Of a stretch of 64,000 nucleotides of DNA, positions 51,711 through 60,517 are shown piece after piece. The notes beneath the pieces are model-generated. The model saw only the letters and a program-made list of their open reading frames with translations, had not been told where the DNA came from and did no database searches. The position numbers were made by a program, and so were the translations under genes. Source of the DNA: JBGLNJ01 sp041300525. GTDB taxonomy: Bacteria; Chloroflexota; Anaerolineae; Fen-1058. Numbering within the stretch: the stretch's first letter is position 1; every line of letters starts with the position of its first letter. The stretch covers positions 2,914,001 through 2,978,000 of the forward strand of contig JBGLNJ010000001.1 of assembly GCA_041300525.1 (NCBI GenBank). Reading direction: 5' to 3'.

Positions 51711-52226
51711 ATGACACAGGCACATCGTTCGCTCAGTTTGCCGTGGCGGCTGATGCGGTTCTTGAATCGGCGCTTGATGCCCAAGACGCGCCCCGAGGTC
51801 AGGCTGCGTGGTCTGGTGTTGCTACTCACAACGACCGGGCGCAAGTCGGGCTTGCCGCGCCAAACGCGGCTTCAGTACGAAGAGCAAGCGGGCGTCATCT
51901 ATGTCGCCGCTGCGCGTGGGCAAGACGCCGACTGGTTCCGCAATATTGTCGCCAATCCGCGCATCGAGGTGCAGGTCAACGAACGACGTTTCCACGGCGT
52001 GGCCGAACCGATCACGGATCCGGCCCGCATTGCGGATTTCTTAGAGCTACGGCTCCAACGTCACCCACCAATGGTGCGAGCGATGCTTCTTTTGCACGGC
52101 TTGATGCGCCCCAGTCGCTCAAACCTGGAACAACTTGCGGCCAAGCTGGCGCTGGTCGCTATTCGACCTGACGAGAGTCATACGGAGGAAACAAAACAAT
52201 GCGAAGGGCAATTCCCATCATCGTAA
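51711..52226 (+). CDS. Deazaflavin/F420-dependent nitroreductase-family protein
   Basis: A 171-aa protein of the split-beta-barrel deazaflavin-dependent nitroreductase family: GLVLLLTTTGRKSGLPRQTR, IYVAAARGQDADWFRNIVAN and RIEVQVNERRFHGVAEPI. These proteins bind F420 or a related flavin, or sometimes only lipid-like ligands. GGAGG lies six bases before the ATG at 51711. The last 28 bp overlap the first HlyD gene, so the two are coupled. The C-terminal tail (about 25 residues) is unrelated to the family and arises from this overlap. Confidence 0.8.
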   Translation: MTQAHRSLSLPWRLMRFLNRRLMPKTRPEVRLRGLVLLLTTTGRKSGLPRQTRLQYEEQAGVIYVAAARGQDADWFRNIVANPRIEVQVNERRFHGVAEPITDPARIADFLELRLQRHPPMVRAMLLLHGLMRPSRSNLEQLAAKLALVAIRPDESHTEETKQCEGQFPSS

Positions 52227-53395
52227 TCCTGGCCGTGATCGGCGGTGGAACGTGGTGGTGGTCGCAGCGGCAAACGCAGGCCGCCACCGGGCTGAAAGGC
52301 TCGGGCACCGTCGAGGCGACGCAGGTACATGTTGGCCCGGAAGTGGCCGGGCGTGTTGTGGAGGTGACGGCCGACGAGGGACAAGCGGTCAAAGCCGGGC
52401 AGGTGCTCTTTCGCCTGGACGACGCGCTGCTGGTAGCCCAGCGAGCGCAGGCTGAGGCAGCCGTGAACACGGCTCGCGCTCAACGCGACCTGCTCTTAGC
52501 CAGCGCGCGCCCGCAGCAACTTGCCGCGGCGCGGGCGACGATCAGCTCGACTCAAGCGTCGCTTTCCGGCGCGCAAGCCGACTTGAGCCGCTTGCTGGCC
52601 GGAGCAACCAGCGCCGACATTGTCTCGGCGCAAGCTCAACTGAAAAGCGCCCAGGCGGACACCAAGATCGTGCAAGACGGTTACGATGCCGTGTCGCGCG
52701 CGCGTGACACACTCAAGAGTCTGAATAGAGGCGGCTTGGGGCTGCGCCAGGTGGAAGAGACGGTAAGCGCGCAATTGAGCGCCGCCAACTCGCAAGTCAA
52801 TGCCGCGCTGGCGCTGCTGAATAAATTGTACTCCGGCCCAACCGCAGACGAGGTTCACGCCGCCCAGGCTCGCGTGGCCGCGGCGGAAGGGCAGCTGGCA
52901 GCCGCACAGAAGCAATACGATCTATTGGCCGCCGGTCCCCGCCGTGAACAGATCGCCGCCGCCGACGCGGCAGTGGCTCAGGCCGAGGAGGCGCTGCGCG
53001 CCTTTGACGTGCAAGCCGGCAAGTTCGCCGTCCGCGCGCCCCAAGACGGCGTCGTGATGGTGCGCAATCTGGAGGTTGGCGAGGTCATGGGACCGGGCGC
53101 AACGGCGCTTGTCATCGGGCAACTCGAGACGCTCCAGTTGACCGTGTACCTGCCGGAAGACAGCTATGGCCGCGTCAAACTCGGCCAGGCCACGCGGGTG
53201 ACAGTAGACTCGTATCCTGGCGTGACCTTTCCTGCGACGGTGGTGACGATTGCCGATCAGGCCGAGTTCACACCGCGCAACGTGCAGACGACCGAAGGTC
53301 GCCGCACGACGGTGTACGCCGTCAAGCTGGACGTGTCCAACCCAGACGGTCGGCTCAAGCCGGGCATGCCAGCCGATGTGTCGTTCGAGCAGTGA
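52199..53395 (+). CDS. HlyD/YbhG-type periplasmic adaptor of an ABC exporter (paralogue 1)
   Basis: A 398-aa membrane-fusion protein: one N-terminal helix (PIIVILAVIGGGTWWW), biotinyl-lipoyl half-motifs (GSGTVEATQVHVGPEVAGRV and VRAPQDGVVMVRNLEVGEVM), and between them about 190 residues of Ala/Gln-rich coiled coil. A beta-barrel region follows (LPEDSYGRVKLGQATRVTVD). It links the export ATPase/permease to extracytoplasmic partners. The next gene is a close paralogue, only 9 bp downstream. Confidence 0.88.
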   Translation: MRRAIPIIVILAVIGGGTWWWSQRQTQAATGLKGSGTVEATQVHVGPEVAGRVVEVTADEGQAVKAGQVLFRLDDALLVAQRAQAEAAVNTARAQRDLLLASARPQQLAAARATISSTQASLSGAQADLSRLLAGATSADIVSAQAQLKSAQADTKIVQDGYDAVSRARDTLKSLNRGGLGLRQVEETVSAQLSAANSQVNAALALLNKLYSGPTADEVHAAQARVAAAEGQLAAAQKQYDLLAAGPRREQIAAADAAVAQAEEALRAFDVQAGKFAVRAPQDGVVMVRNLEVGEVMGPGATALVIGQLETLQLTVYLPEDSYGRVKLGQATRVTVDSYPGVTFPATVVTIADQAEFTPRNVQTTEGRRTTVYAVKLDVSNPDGRLKPGMPADVSFEQ

Positions 53396-53404
53396 GGCAA
53401 AACT

Positions 53405-54619
53405 ATGCAAAAGGTAATCAGGCTCATTGTGATACTAGTGGTCGTGGCGCTGGCCGGAGGCGGTGTGTGGTGGTGGACGCAGCACCAGGCGCAAGCCAGC
53501 ACCGAGATGCGAGGTTCCGGCACAGTTGAGGCGCGGCAGGTTCACGTCGGGCCGGAGATGGCCGGGCGTGTCGTGCAAGTCATAGCCAAGGAAGGGCAAT
53601 CGGTCAAGGCGGGAGATATACTCTTTAGCCTGGACGATGCGCTGCTGGTCTCGCAGCGAGCGCAGGCGCAAGCCGCGATCAAGACGGCCCATGCTCAGCG
53701 TGACCAACTGTTGGCTGGAGCGCGCACCGAACAGATCGAGGCCGCCCAGGCAACCCTCAGCACGACTCGAGCTGTGTTGGATGGCGCACAAGCAAACCTG
53801 AGCCGCTTGCTGAACAGGACGACGAGCGACCAGATCGCAGCAGCGCGCTCACAACTGGAAGCAGCGCGGGCGCGAGCCAGGCTGGCGCAAGATGCGTACA
53901 CCAGCGTCATGAACGGACGGACGAATGCCCCGGCTTTTGGCGTGATGGGCAAAGGGCTGGGCGCGCCCGAAGAGCAAATGCGCGCGCAGTTGGAAGCCGC
54001 CAACTTTCAAGTCACTGCCGCGCAGTCGCGGCTGAACAAACTACTAGCCGGCGCAACCTCGGACGAGATCAATTCTGCGCAAGCCCAGGTAGACTCGGCG
54101 CAGGCTCAGTTGGACGCAGCGCAGGCGCAGTACGACTTGCTGGTCGCCGGGCCGAGTCGCGAGCAAATCGCAGCGGCCAACGCAGCCGTCGCTCAGGCCG
54201 AAGCGGCGCTCAAGACATTGGACGTCCAGGCCGATAAGCTCGTCATTCGAGCGCCGCAAGACGGCGTCATCCTCGTCCGCAATGTCCAAGTCGGCGAGGT
54301 GCTCGCCCCAGGCGCGACGGTGTTTGTCATCGGCAAGCTCGCCACGCTCCAGATCACCGTCTATTTGCCGGAAAGCCTGTATGGCCGGGTCAAGCTGGGC
54401 CAGACCGCGCGCGTGATGGTAGACTCGTATCCCGACGCGACGTTTGCCGCGACGGTCGTCCACATTGCCGATCAGGCCGAGTTCACTCCGCGCAACGTGC
54501 AGACGGTCGAAGGCCGGCGCACGACGGTGTATGCGCTCAAGCTCGACGTGCCCAATCCCGACGGCAAGCTCAAGCCTGGGATGCCGGCGGATGTGGTGTT
54601 TGGTGAGGTAGTGAAATAG
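53405..54619 (+). CDS. HlyD/YbhG-type periplasmic adaptor of an ABC exporter (paralogue 2)
   Basis: A 404-aa protein with the same layout as the preceding one: N-terminal helix (LIVILVVVALAGGGVWWW), GSGTVEARQVHVGPEMAGRV, a coiled coil, APQDGVILVRNVQVGEVLAP and LPESLYGRVKLGQTARVMVD. Large blocks are identical between the two, including the QAEFTPRNVQT and EGRRTTVYA segments, so a recent tandem duplication is likely. Differences concentrate in the coiled coil, where an extra AFGVMGKGLGAPEEQM loop occurs. Two adaptors could form a mixed hexamer. Confidence 0.88.
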   Translation: MQKVIRLIVILVVVALAGGGVWWWTQHQAQASTEMRGSGTVEARQVHVGPEMAGRVVQVIAKEGQSVKAGDILFSLDDALLVSQRAQAQAAIKTAHAQRDQLLAGARTEQIEAAQATLSTTRAVLDGAQANLSRLLNRTTSDQIAAARSQLEAARARARLAQDAYTSVMNGRTNAPAFGVMGKGLGAPEEQMRAQLEAANFQVTAAQSRLNKLLAGATSDEINSAQAQVDSAQAQLDAAQAQYDLLVAGPSREQIAAANAAVAQAEAALKTLDVQADKLVIRAPQDGVILVRNVQVGEVLAPGATVFVIGKLATLQITVYLPESLYGRVKLGQTARVMVDSYPDATFAATVVHIADQAEFTPRNVQTVEGRRTTVYALKLDVPNPDGKLKPGMPADVVFGEVVK

Positions 54620-54662
54620 TGCAATGGTGCGATAGTGAGATGGTGAGATGATGGAATGGTGA
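54607..54662. repeat. 7-unit degenerate 8-bp tandem array
   Basis: GGTAGTGA, AATAGTGC, AATGGTGC, GATAGTGA, GATGGTGA, GATGATGG, AATGGTGA. It overlaps the end of paralogue 2 and the start of the ATPase gene. Confidence 0.8.
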
Positions 54663-55588
54663 CGATGGACGATTTGATTGTCGCAGAACAACTGACCAAG
54701 CACTTTGGCGCGGTGCATGCGGTTGATGGGTTGAGTTTGCGCGTGGGGCCAGGCGAAATCTTTGGGCTGGTAGGGCCGGATGGCGCAGGCAAGACGACGA
54801 CGATGCGTCTGTTGTGTGGGGCTTATGAGCCGACGAGCGGCCGCGCCGCGGTGGCCGGATTTGACTTGGGCCGTCACCTCGCACAAGCGCGCGCCGCAAC
54901 GGGCTATGTGCCTCAGCGATACAGTCTCTATCCCGATCTCACTCCGGCGGAGAATCTGGAATTCTTTTCCGAGGCGTACGGCATGCCGCGCGCCCACCGC
55001 GTGGCGCGCCCCACAGAGCTGCTCGACATTGTCGGGCTGACGGCATTTGCGAATCGGCGCTCCGAGTTCCTTTCGGGCGGGATGAAGCAAAAGCTCTCGT
55101 TGGCCTGCGCGTTGATCCACCGTCCCCGCGTGATGCTGCTGGACGAGCCGACCGGCGGAGTTGACCCGGTGGCGCGTCAAGAGTTCTGGCGCTTGCTCTA
55201 CACGTTGCTGGCGGAAGGCTCGGCCATTCTCATCAGCACGCCGTACATGGACGAGGCCAGCCGCTGCCATCGCGTGGGGCTGATGAATCACGGGCGGCTG
55301 ATGGCCGAAGGCACGCCGCACGAGATCGTGCGTCCGCTCGCCGGGCGACTCTTGGAACTGGCCGCCGCGCCCCAACGCGCCGCGAGACAAGTCGCCGGCG
55401 CTTTTCCCGGCGTGGCCGACGTGCAGGTGTTCGGCGACCGGCTGCACCTGCGTGTGGACGATCCCGCGCCCGTGATGGAGCGACTGCCTCGCGCGTTGAC
55501 GGACGCAGGCATCACGGTGACACACCTGCGTTCCGCCGAGCCGACCCTGGAAGATGTGTTCACCGAGTTGTTGGCAAGTGATTTGTAA
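54656..55588 (+). CDS. ABC-2 type export ATPase (YbhF/CcmA-like)
   Basis: About 310 aa. Walker A GPDGAGKTTTMRLL, Q-loop VPQRYSLYPDLTPAENL, signature FLSGGMKQKLSLACALI, Walker B VMLLDEPTGGVDP, and a DrrA-like C-terminal domain after LISTPYMDEASRC; the usual switch His is replaced by Pro-Tyr, as in several YbhF halves. Start codons at 54656 and 54665 (MDDLIVAEQL) are both in frame and lie inside or just past the octamer array, with no clear ribosome site. The cognate permease gene should follow but is absent; 45 bp later an unrelated enzyme begins. Confidence 0.88.
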   Translation: MVTMDDLIVAEQLTKHFGAVHAVDGLSLRVGPGEIFGLVGPDGAGKTTTMRLLCGAYEPTSGRAAVAGFDLGRHLAQARAATGYVPQRYSLYPDLTPAENLEFFSEAYGMPRAHRVARPTELLDIVGLTAFANRRSEFLSGGMKQKLSLACALIHRPRVMLLDEPTGGVDPVARQEFWRLLYTLLAEGSAILISTPYMDEASRCHRVGLMNHGRLMAEGTPHEIVRPLAGRLLELAAAPQRAARQVAGAFPGVADVQVFGDRLHLRVDDPAPVMERLPRALTDAGITVTHLRSAEPTLEDVFTELLASDL

Positions 55589-55631
55589 AAGCCGCACGCA
55601 CGACGCGGGTCTACCCGAGGAGCAGCTTGTA

Positions 55632-56744
55632 TTGAACGCCATTGAACGCATCGAAGCAGCCACATCCCTCAAACCGGTGTCGCAGACGCCAGTAGCGCCC
55701 ATGATTATTTCATTCGCCGGGCGATGCGCCGGTATGACGCAAGCAGAGATATTCGGGAGTTTTAGCCGATGGCAGCGCGCGATGGAGGTCACGTTCGAGC
55801 GCGTGGGCCAGTGCGACGCTGTCTTTCCCATGTGGCCGCGGGATGCCGCCCTATCGCAACCTTTGCGCGCGCTCTTGCCCGGACGCGACCTGGATGATGA
55901 AGCGCAGTTTCAACTCATCGAAGCAGAGGTGATGACGCGCGAGGATTATGCCGACATCGTCAAGCAAGGATATTCGGCCTGGTTCGCCCATTACCAGACT
56001 CGGATCCGCCCCGATTTGTCTGATACGCGCCTGGGGCGTATCAAAACCACCTTGGGCTATATTCGTCAAGGGATTCGTATGCGGCGCAACGTCGCCTACT
56101 GGCAACAGCGCGGCATCCCGGCCATGTTTTATTCGGCCTGTTACCCGGCGTTTGACCTGTTTTCCCTGGCGCGGTCACTGACGCCGTTTTGTTACGACTT
56201 GCGAGAATGTCCGCAAGACATCGAGCGCGCTTGCGAGGCGGCTACACCCGCCATCATCGCAACGGCCAAGATTCCCTTGCGTATCACGCGCGGCAAGCGG
56301 GTGTGCATCTTTCCGATGCGGAGCAGCGTGTCGTTCATCTCTCCCCGCATGTTCGAGCGTTTTGCATGGCCCCACCTGAAGCGCATGGTGCAAGCCTTCG
56401 CCGAGGAGGGGATTGTTTCGGTGCTGCATTGCGACGGCAACTGGAAGCCCATGCTCGCTTACTTGAGGGAACTGCCGCGCGCCAGTTGCATTGTCGAGTT
56501 GGACGGCGGGACGGATATTTTCAAAGCCAAAGAGATTTTGGGAGATTGGCTATGTTTGAAGGGAGACGTGCCCGCCACACTGTTGGCTCACGGAGAACCG
56601 GCCCAGGTTGTTGAATATTGCGAACGTCTGATCCGGCAAGTAGGTCGCGGAGGTGGGTTCATCTTGAGTTCGGGTTGCGAGGTTCCGCTGGACGCCAAAC
56701 CCGAAAACGTGGCCGCTCTCATTCAAGTGGCTCGACAGATGTGA
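55632..56744 (+). CDS. Uroporphyrinogen-decarboxylase-family protein (methyltransferase-like), start uncertain
   Basis: About 370 aa of the URO-D/MtaA/CmuA superfamily, which includes heme-pathway decarboxylase and corrinoid methyltransferases. Recognisable are VAPMIISFAGRC, the mid-barrel LRITRGKRVCIFPMRSSVSF, VSVLHCDGNWKPMLAYL, VELDGGTDIFKAKEILGDWL and GGGFILSSGCEVP. The last block, with Cys after the SSG, suggests the zinc-type methyltransferase branch rather than HemE. Coding sequence clearly extends upstream of the first ATG (55701). A TTG at 55632 is proposed, but the 5' end may have been lost at the junction with the ATPase gene. Confidence 0.7.
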   Translation: MNAIERIEAATSLKPVSQTPVAPMIISFAGRCAGMTQAEIFGSFSRWQRAMEVTFERVGQCDAVFPMWPRDAALSQPLRALLPGRDLDDEAQFQLIEAEVMTREDYADIVKQGYSAWFAHYQTRIRPDLSDTRLGRIKTTLGYIRQGIRMRRNVAYWQQRGIPAMFYSACYPAFDLFSLARSLTPFCYDLRECPQDIERACEAATPAIIATAKIPLRITRGKRVCIFPMRSSVSFISPRMFERFAWPHLKRMVQAFAEEGIVSVLHCDGNWKPMLAYLRELPRASCIVELDGGTDIFKAKEILGDWLCLKGDVPATLLAHGEPAQVVEYCERLIRQVGRGGGFILSSGCEVPLDAKPENVAALIQVARQM

Positions 56745-56791
56745 GTTCCCTGTTTTGATAGAACAGGAGGAACAATCAGGGCTGTTCAGTT

Positions 56792-57211
56792 CTAAAGCGC
56801 CCGACGATAAATCGTCGGGCTAATAGGGACGTTGTCCGGCCAACTGTTGAGCGGCGCGAAGCGCTGCTGGCCCCTGCCGCCGCCGCCGCGGCCGTCACCG
56901 GTGCGGTAGGTGCCGGCGCTGTGCCAGGCCATGCGGATCATCAGACCGCCGTAGTGGCCCCAGTCGGCAGGCCACCATTCCTGCGAGTCGGTCATCAGCG
57001 CCGCGAGATCTTTTTTCACAGCCGCCAGGTCGAGGCTCTTGAACTCTTCCGCATAGTGCAAGTCCTCGCCCATGGGATTGGACTTGCCAGAATGTTGGTG
57101 CAAAATCTCGAGTTTCAACCGGTTCGGCCACCAGTCTCGGTTCATTGTGCCGCCGCCGGCAGTGTGTTCGTGAGCACTGCCCGTTACCGGGCATTTGCTT
57201 TCTTCATTCAT
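56792..57211 (-). pseudogene. katG: Catalase-peroxidase, N-terminal fragment
   Basis: The first 128 residues of KatG (MNEESKCPVTGSAHEHTAGG, then NRDWWPNRLKLEILHQHS and the distal heme-pocket block MIRMAWHSAGTYRTGDGRGG), normally about 730 aa. At NSWPDNV the family sequence stops and 11 codons translated from a palindrome (56799-56820) lead to a stop. The distal Trp and His are present, but the proximal His, the Met-Tyr-Trp adduct partners and the C-terminal domain are gone. An AAGGGG precedes the start. It lies directly downstream of perR, the usual arrangement for a peroxide-response operon. Confidence 0.8.
56799..56820. repeat. Palindrome at the katG break
   Basis: GCCCGACGA, loop TAAA, TCGTCGGGC: a perfect 9-bp stem with a 4-base loop, the same hairpin class as 5332-5353 and 5404-5425. 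It supplies the last codons of the truncated katG frame. Confidence 0.75.
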
Positions 57212-57334
57212 GATATTTACCCCTTTCACAAAATGGCTATGCGTTGGGTACAACGACTGTCTACCAACCCGATATGGCGTTGGGCGCGGAGCGAACGCGG
57301 CGACTCGAACAAATATCAAATAGGCATCACCTCC

Positions 57335-57796
57335 CTATCGAGATGCTTGCGGCTTGCTTCCTTGCTCTTGGCACTTTGGGCAGATGCCATAGAAATCAAG
57401 CCGGTGGCTCACAATTCTGAAACCCGTCGTGCTGGCTATTTGCTGGGACAATTCGCCCAGGGCAACCACTTCTGGATCAATAATTTTCTTGCACTTGACG
57501 CAGACCAAGTGCGGATGCGGATAGGGCTTGTTCCCATCGTAACGGTTGCCGTCGTTGCCAAAGCCCAGTTCCAAGATTTCTCCCATCTCCTTGAGCAATG
57601 TCACAGTCTTGTAGACCGTCGCCAAACTGGTGGTCGGAAAGTCAACCTTCACACCCTCATGGACTTGCTCCACACTGGGATGCCCAGTGCTGGCCGCCAA
57701 GATTTTAAGAATGGCAATCCGCTGCGGCGTGAGACGGTACCCTTGCGTTTTCAGCTTGGCAGTCAATTCATCCAACCGAGTCTGAGGATTTGGCAT
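57335..57796 (-). CDS. perR: Fur-family regulator, PerR-like
   Basis: A 153-aa Fur-superfamily repressor. The DNA-binding half has GYRLTPQRIAILKILAASTG and TVYKTVTLLKEMGE; the dimerisation half has HPHLVCVKCKKI and GICPKCQEQ, giving the structural Zn(Cys)4 site. Linkage to katG and the absence of iron-uptake genes favour PerR, in which Fe-bound His oxidation by peroxide relieves repression. Two Fur/PerR-like boxes and a consensus promoter lie just upstream, indicating autoregulation. The katG target is truncated here. Confidence 0.85.
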   Translation of the reverse strand: MPNPQTRLDELTAKLKTQGYRLTPQRIAILKILAASTGHPSVEQVHEGVKVDFPTTSLATVYKTVTLLKEMGEILELGFGNDGNRYDGNKPYPHPHLVCVKCKKIIDPEVVALGELSQQIASTTGFRIVSHRLDFYGICPKCQEQGSKPQASR

Positions 57797-57855
57797 GGTG
57801 CATTCTCTTGATAAATTGTCGTGACAGCCGGAGTGGTGCTCTATTGTGCCATTAT

Positions 57856-57886
57856 TGATAGTAATTATTACCTAATAACAATTATA
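57856..57886. promoter_or_regulatory. Two tandem Fur/PerR-like boxes
   Basis: TGATAGTAATTATTA (57856-57870) matches the 7-1-7 Fur consensus TGATAATNATTATCA at 12 of 14 defined positions. On the other strand TATAATTGTTATTAG (57886-57872) approximates the PerR form. The second box overlaps the -10 hexamer. Confidence 0.65.
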
Positions 57887-57909
57887 CTATAGTACGCACA
57901 ATTTGTCAA
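57881..57909 (-). promoter_or_regulatory. Consensus sigma-70 promoter of perR
   Basis: Minus-strand TTGACA (57909-57904), 17-bp spacer, TATAAT (57886-57881); exact consensus hexamers and spacing, 85 bp before the start codon. Confidence 0.85.
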
Positions 57910-57943
57910 CTCGTGCCCTTCGTGTGTGTGCACGCAAAGGTTG

Positions 57944-58147
57944 TCAGACGGCAAGCGGGAGTGCGGCGCGTTGAGCACACACAGCGTCCCACTCGCCGCT
58001 GAGCCAAGCCGCCCTGGCTTTCGCAGTCTGGACCGCGCCGTCCACCTCCCATTGCGCGCCGGGTTTTTTGAGTCGTTGGGTCACACCGTATTCTTGTACA
58101 CTGTCGGTTATCCAACCAGGAGGATAGCCGATGGATAAACGATTCAC
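57944..58147 (-). pseudogene. Transposase C-terminal remnant (UPF0236/ISKra4-like)
   Basis: The minus-strand frame ends RLKKPGAQWEVDGAVQTAKA, RAAWLSGEWDAVCAQR and ALPLAV. The pattern [KR]xPGxxWxxxGAxxxxxxRAxxLSGxW is typical of the C-terminus of UPF0236/ISKra4 transposases. Upstream of VTQRLKK the frame no longer makes sense. Fragment of a second, older insertion next to the broken transposase at 58131. Confidence 0.5.
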
Positions 58148-60158
58148 GCAAGCTCAGGTCGATCTCGCCTTGCGCAAGGAACAAATGATCCAGCGGGTCG
58201 AGCAGGGTGAATCGTTGAAAGTGGTGAGTCAAGACTTGGGACTGACGTATCACCCCAAGCATGTATCTCGATTGCGACGTCGGTACATTGAGGGTGGACG
58301 CCATTGGGTGGCTTTGGTGGATGGACGCGAAGGAGGGCGAGCCACCAAGATCACGAGAAAAGTTGCGCTGTGGATTATGGGAGAACTGCAAGGGGCTCCC
58401 AACGTGACGGCTTCGCATCTGTGTGACGAGGTGCGGATGCGACAACTGGCGATTGCCCTGGGGCGTCAAGGGCAACCCGGTCGGCCTCGCCGGGCCAGCC
58501 CGCCTGGGGTCACTTCGGCGAAGCCGTTGATCATTGAACAGACCCCGCACGCCGGGATTTTTTTCCCTCCGGGCCGCGCTGTGGCAGATGGAGATTCTGC
58601 CCGGCATGACCCGTGTGTTGCAAAAGTGCAAAGAACATATCTGCAGCAAGGCGCGGGGCCTGAGTTGCAGATCTTGACCAGTCGGCCGGAAACGATCGTG
58701 AGTAAATTGCTAACACTCATCTTGTTGCCGTGTCTATCCTTGGAACGGTGTTACAACTTGATCGGCTACCAGGGTCATGGTTTGGCGGCCGTGGTGCCGA
58801 AGCTGCGCGTGTCAGACCTTCTATCCGGGTCGCGGCACGCAGAGCGTACTGACATATTGGGACTACTGCGTGAAGCCACTCTGGACCAAGTACCCTCAGC
58901 CCAAGAGCAAGGTCACTCGCATCGGACGCGTGATGGCCTGTACCAAGATGCTGTTCGTCCACGGGACCGAAGGACATCCGTTGTATCTGGTCGAGCGCCC
59001 GGGCGATACGGACCTGCCCCAGGCCCAAGACGCTTTCACCGCCGCCACCGGCCGTCCCACGCGTGTCTGCGTCGTAGATCGTGAAGGAAATGCCCTGTTT
59101 TTGGCCTTGTCCGGCGCACAATGCCATCCGCCGCGCACCTATTTGACCATGCTCGACGCGAATCAGTACAAATCACTCCAAGACTTAGGTCTTGACCGAG
59201 TGGGAGTCTCTGGACGCTTTGCGCAAGCCGGACCTGGAAGTCGCCCGTCAAACGGCAACGCGATCCGCGCCGATTCTTTCTGGTGCGTCCGACGGATGTC
59301 ACTCAGTCGCGCTTGGCCGTTGGCTCGCGAAGCGTCTATCGCCCCCCTTCGCGTTGGCACGCCTCGGATGCCTACGCCATCTATCACGGCCGCTGGACCT
59401 GTCAGGAACATCGCTTCCGCGAAATGCACCAAATGGCACTCAGTGCCAACTACGGCTATCGTCGGGTCACCATCCCGAATCGCACCGCCCAACGCCAACT
59501 CACCGCCGCTCAAAAACAAGTTCAAGCCACTCAACATCACCTGGCCACACTGCAGCGCCGACTCGACCAGCAAGCCGACCGCTTGACTCAATGGACCGCA
59601 CACTTTGAGTCCCGCTGGGCCGAACGATGCGCGCAATGTCGAGACCTTCAGTGTCAACTCCGAGACCAGACTGATTCGGCTTCCCCTCGTCTTCAGACTC
59701 GGCTGGCCCATCTTCAATCCGAATGTCAGGCGGATGTGTTGTCTCATCAACATCGCCTCGACACCATTCACAACAAGGACATCGTGCCTTTGCTTCACCA
59801 GCAGATCCAACTGGAAGCGCGTCTAACCAAACGTCAACAAGCCATGAACTCGATCTCAGTCAACTCGCCTTTCTATGAGCGCAACTTGAAAGACCTGGTC
59901 ATGATGATCAACAAGATGACACTCCTTAACGCGCATTACTATGTTCAAGAACACTTCTGCGCTTCAGAAGAATGGCAGAAGGCTGAGTTTGCTACTCTCA
60001 ATGCTCAACTGTACCAGAAGCCCGGCGTCATTCGGGTGTGGGCTGATCGCGTTGAAGTCGTGCTGGAGCCCTATCGCTACGCTCATCTGCAACAAGCCGC
60101 TGATATATGTCCGTTTTTATGGCTCTGGATGTGCTTCCTGATAATCATTCGACCTTGA
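58131..60158 (+). pseudogene. DDE transposase, multiply frameshifted
   Basis: About 2 kb that reads as one transposase only if at least three frame changes are allowed. Frame A gives MDKRFTQAQVDLALRKEQMI with a helix-turn-helix (VVSQDLGLTYHPKHVSRLRR) and SAKPLIIEQTPHAGIFF. A shift at a T/C run near 58560 leads to AALWQMEILPGMTRVLQKCK. The frame then returns (SKLLTLILLPCLSLERCYNL) and shifts again near 58820 to MLFVHGTEGHPLYLVERPGD and VCVVDREGNALFLAL. The last part (59283-60158) has the DDE-type YHGRWTCQEHRFREM and a coiled-coil C-terminus. AGGAGG precedes the first ATG. Clearly non-functional. Confidence 0.75.
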
Positions 60159-60390
60159 ACATTTACTTCAAATCATCGATCGTTGCAAGTCGCGTGGCGT
60201 TTATGTGGCGTTGAGCCTTGAAGGAACGAAACGATCCGGTGATTTGATGTGCGATGTGCCGATTCCCGATGGGCTGTTCGAACACGAGGTCTTTGTGAAT
60301 GTCGGGCCATCCATGTTGAAGCGGTTTCAGATGAACGGACAGACGCTTGAAGATGAAGTTGTTGCAGATAGACTTTTGCTGACATTCTGA
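60145..60390 (+). pseudogene. Possible D12-type DNA adenine methylase, C-terminal fragment
   Basis: An 81-codon open frame without a start: FDLEHLLQIIDRCKSRGVYV, ALSLEGTKRSGDLMCDVPIP, then MLKRFQMNGQTLEDEVVADR and LLLTF. The ending (G-x-S-M-L-x-R-F ... E-x-E-V-V-x-D-R-L-L-L-T) fits the C-terminal part of some Dam-like D12-class adenine methylases as I recall them; the DPPY catalytic part is missing. It overlaps the transposase tail by 14 bp, so the transposon may have cut this gene. Confidence 0.35.
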
Positions 60391-60517
60391 AATGGCAGCG
60401 GAAAAATCACATCGTTGGCATTTGACCAGTAGTGACGACCTTGTGACGCGCTTCATCGGCGCTACAATTGAAAAGCGAGTCGGGTTGTGCAACCTTAAGC
60501 CAACGTGAGAATGGACC

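Noticed and set aside
52199..54619. Assembly duplication of a single HlyD gene
   Set aside because: The two copies differ in length, in the coiled coil and at many codons, so they are diverged paralogues rather than a repeated contig end.
54044..55831. A 595-codon minus-strand frame opposite the adaptor and ATPase genes
   Set aside because: Antisense shadow. It runs across two well-supported genes and an intergenic repeat without any domain signal.
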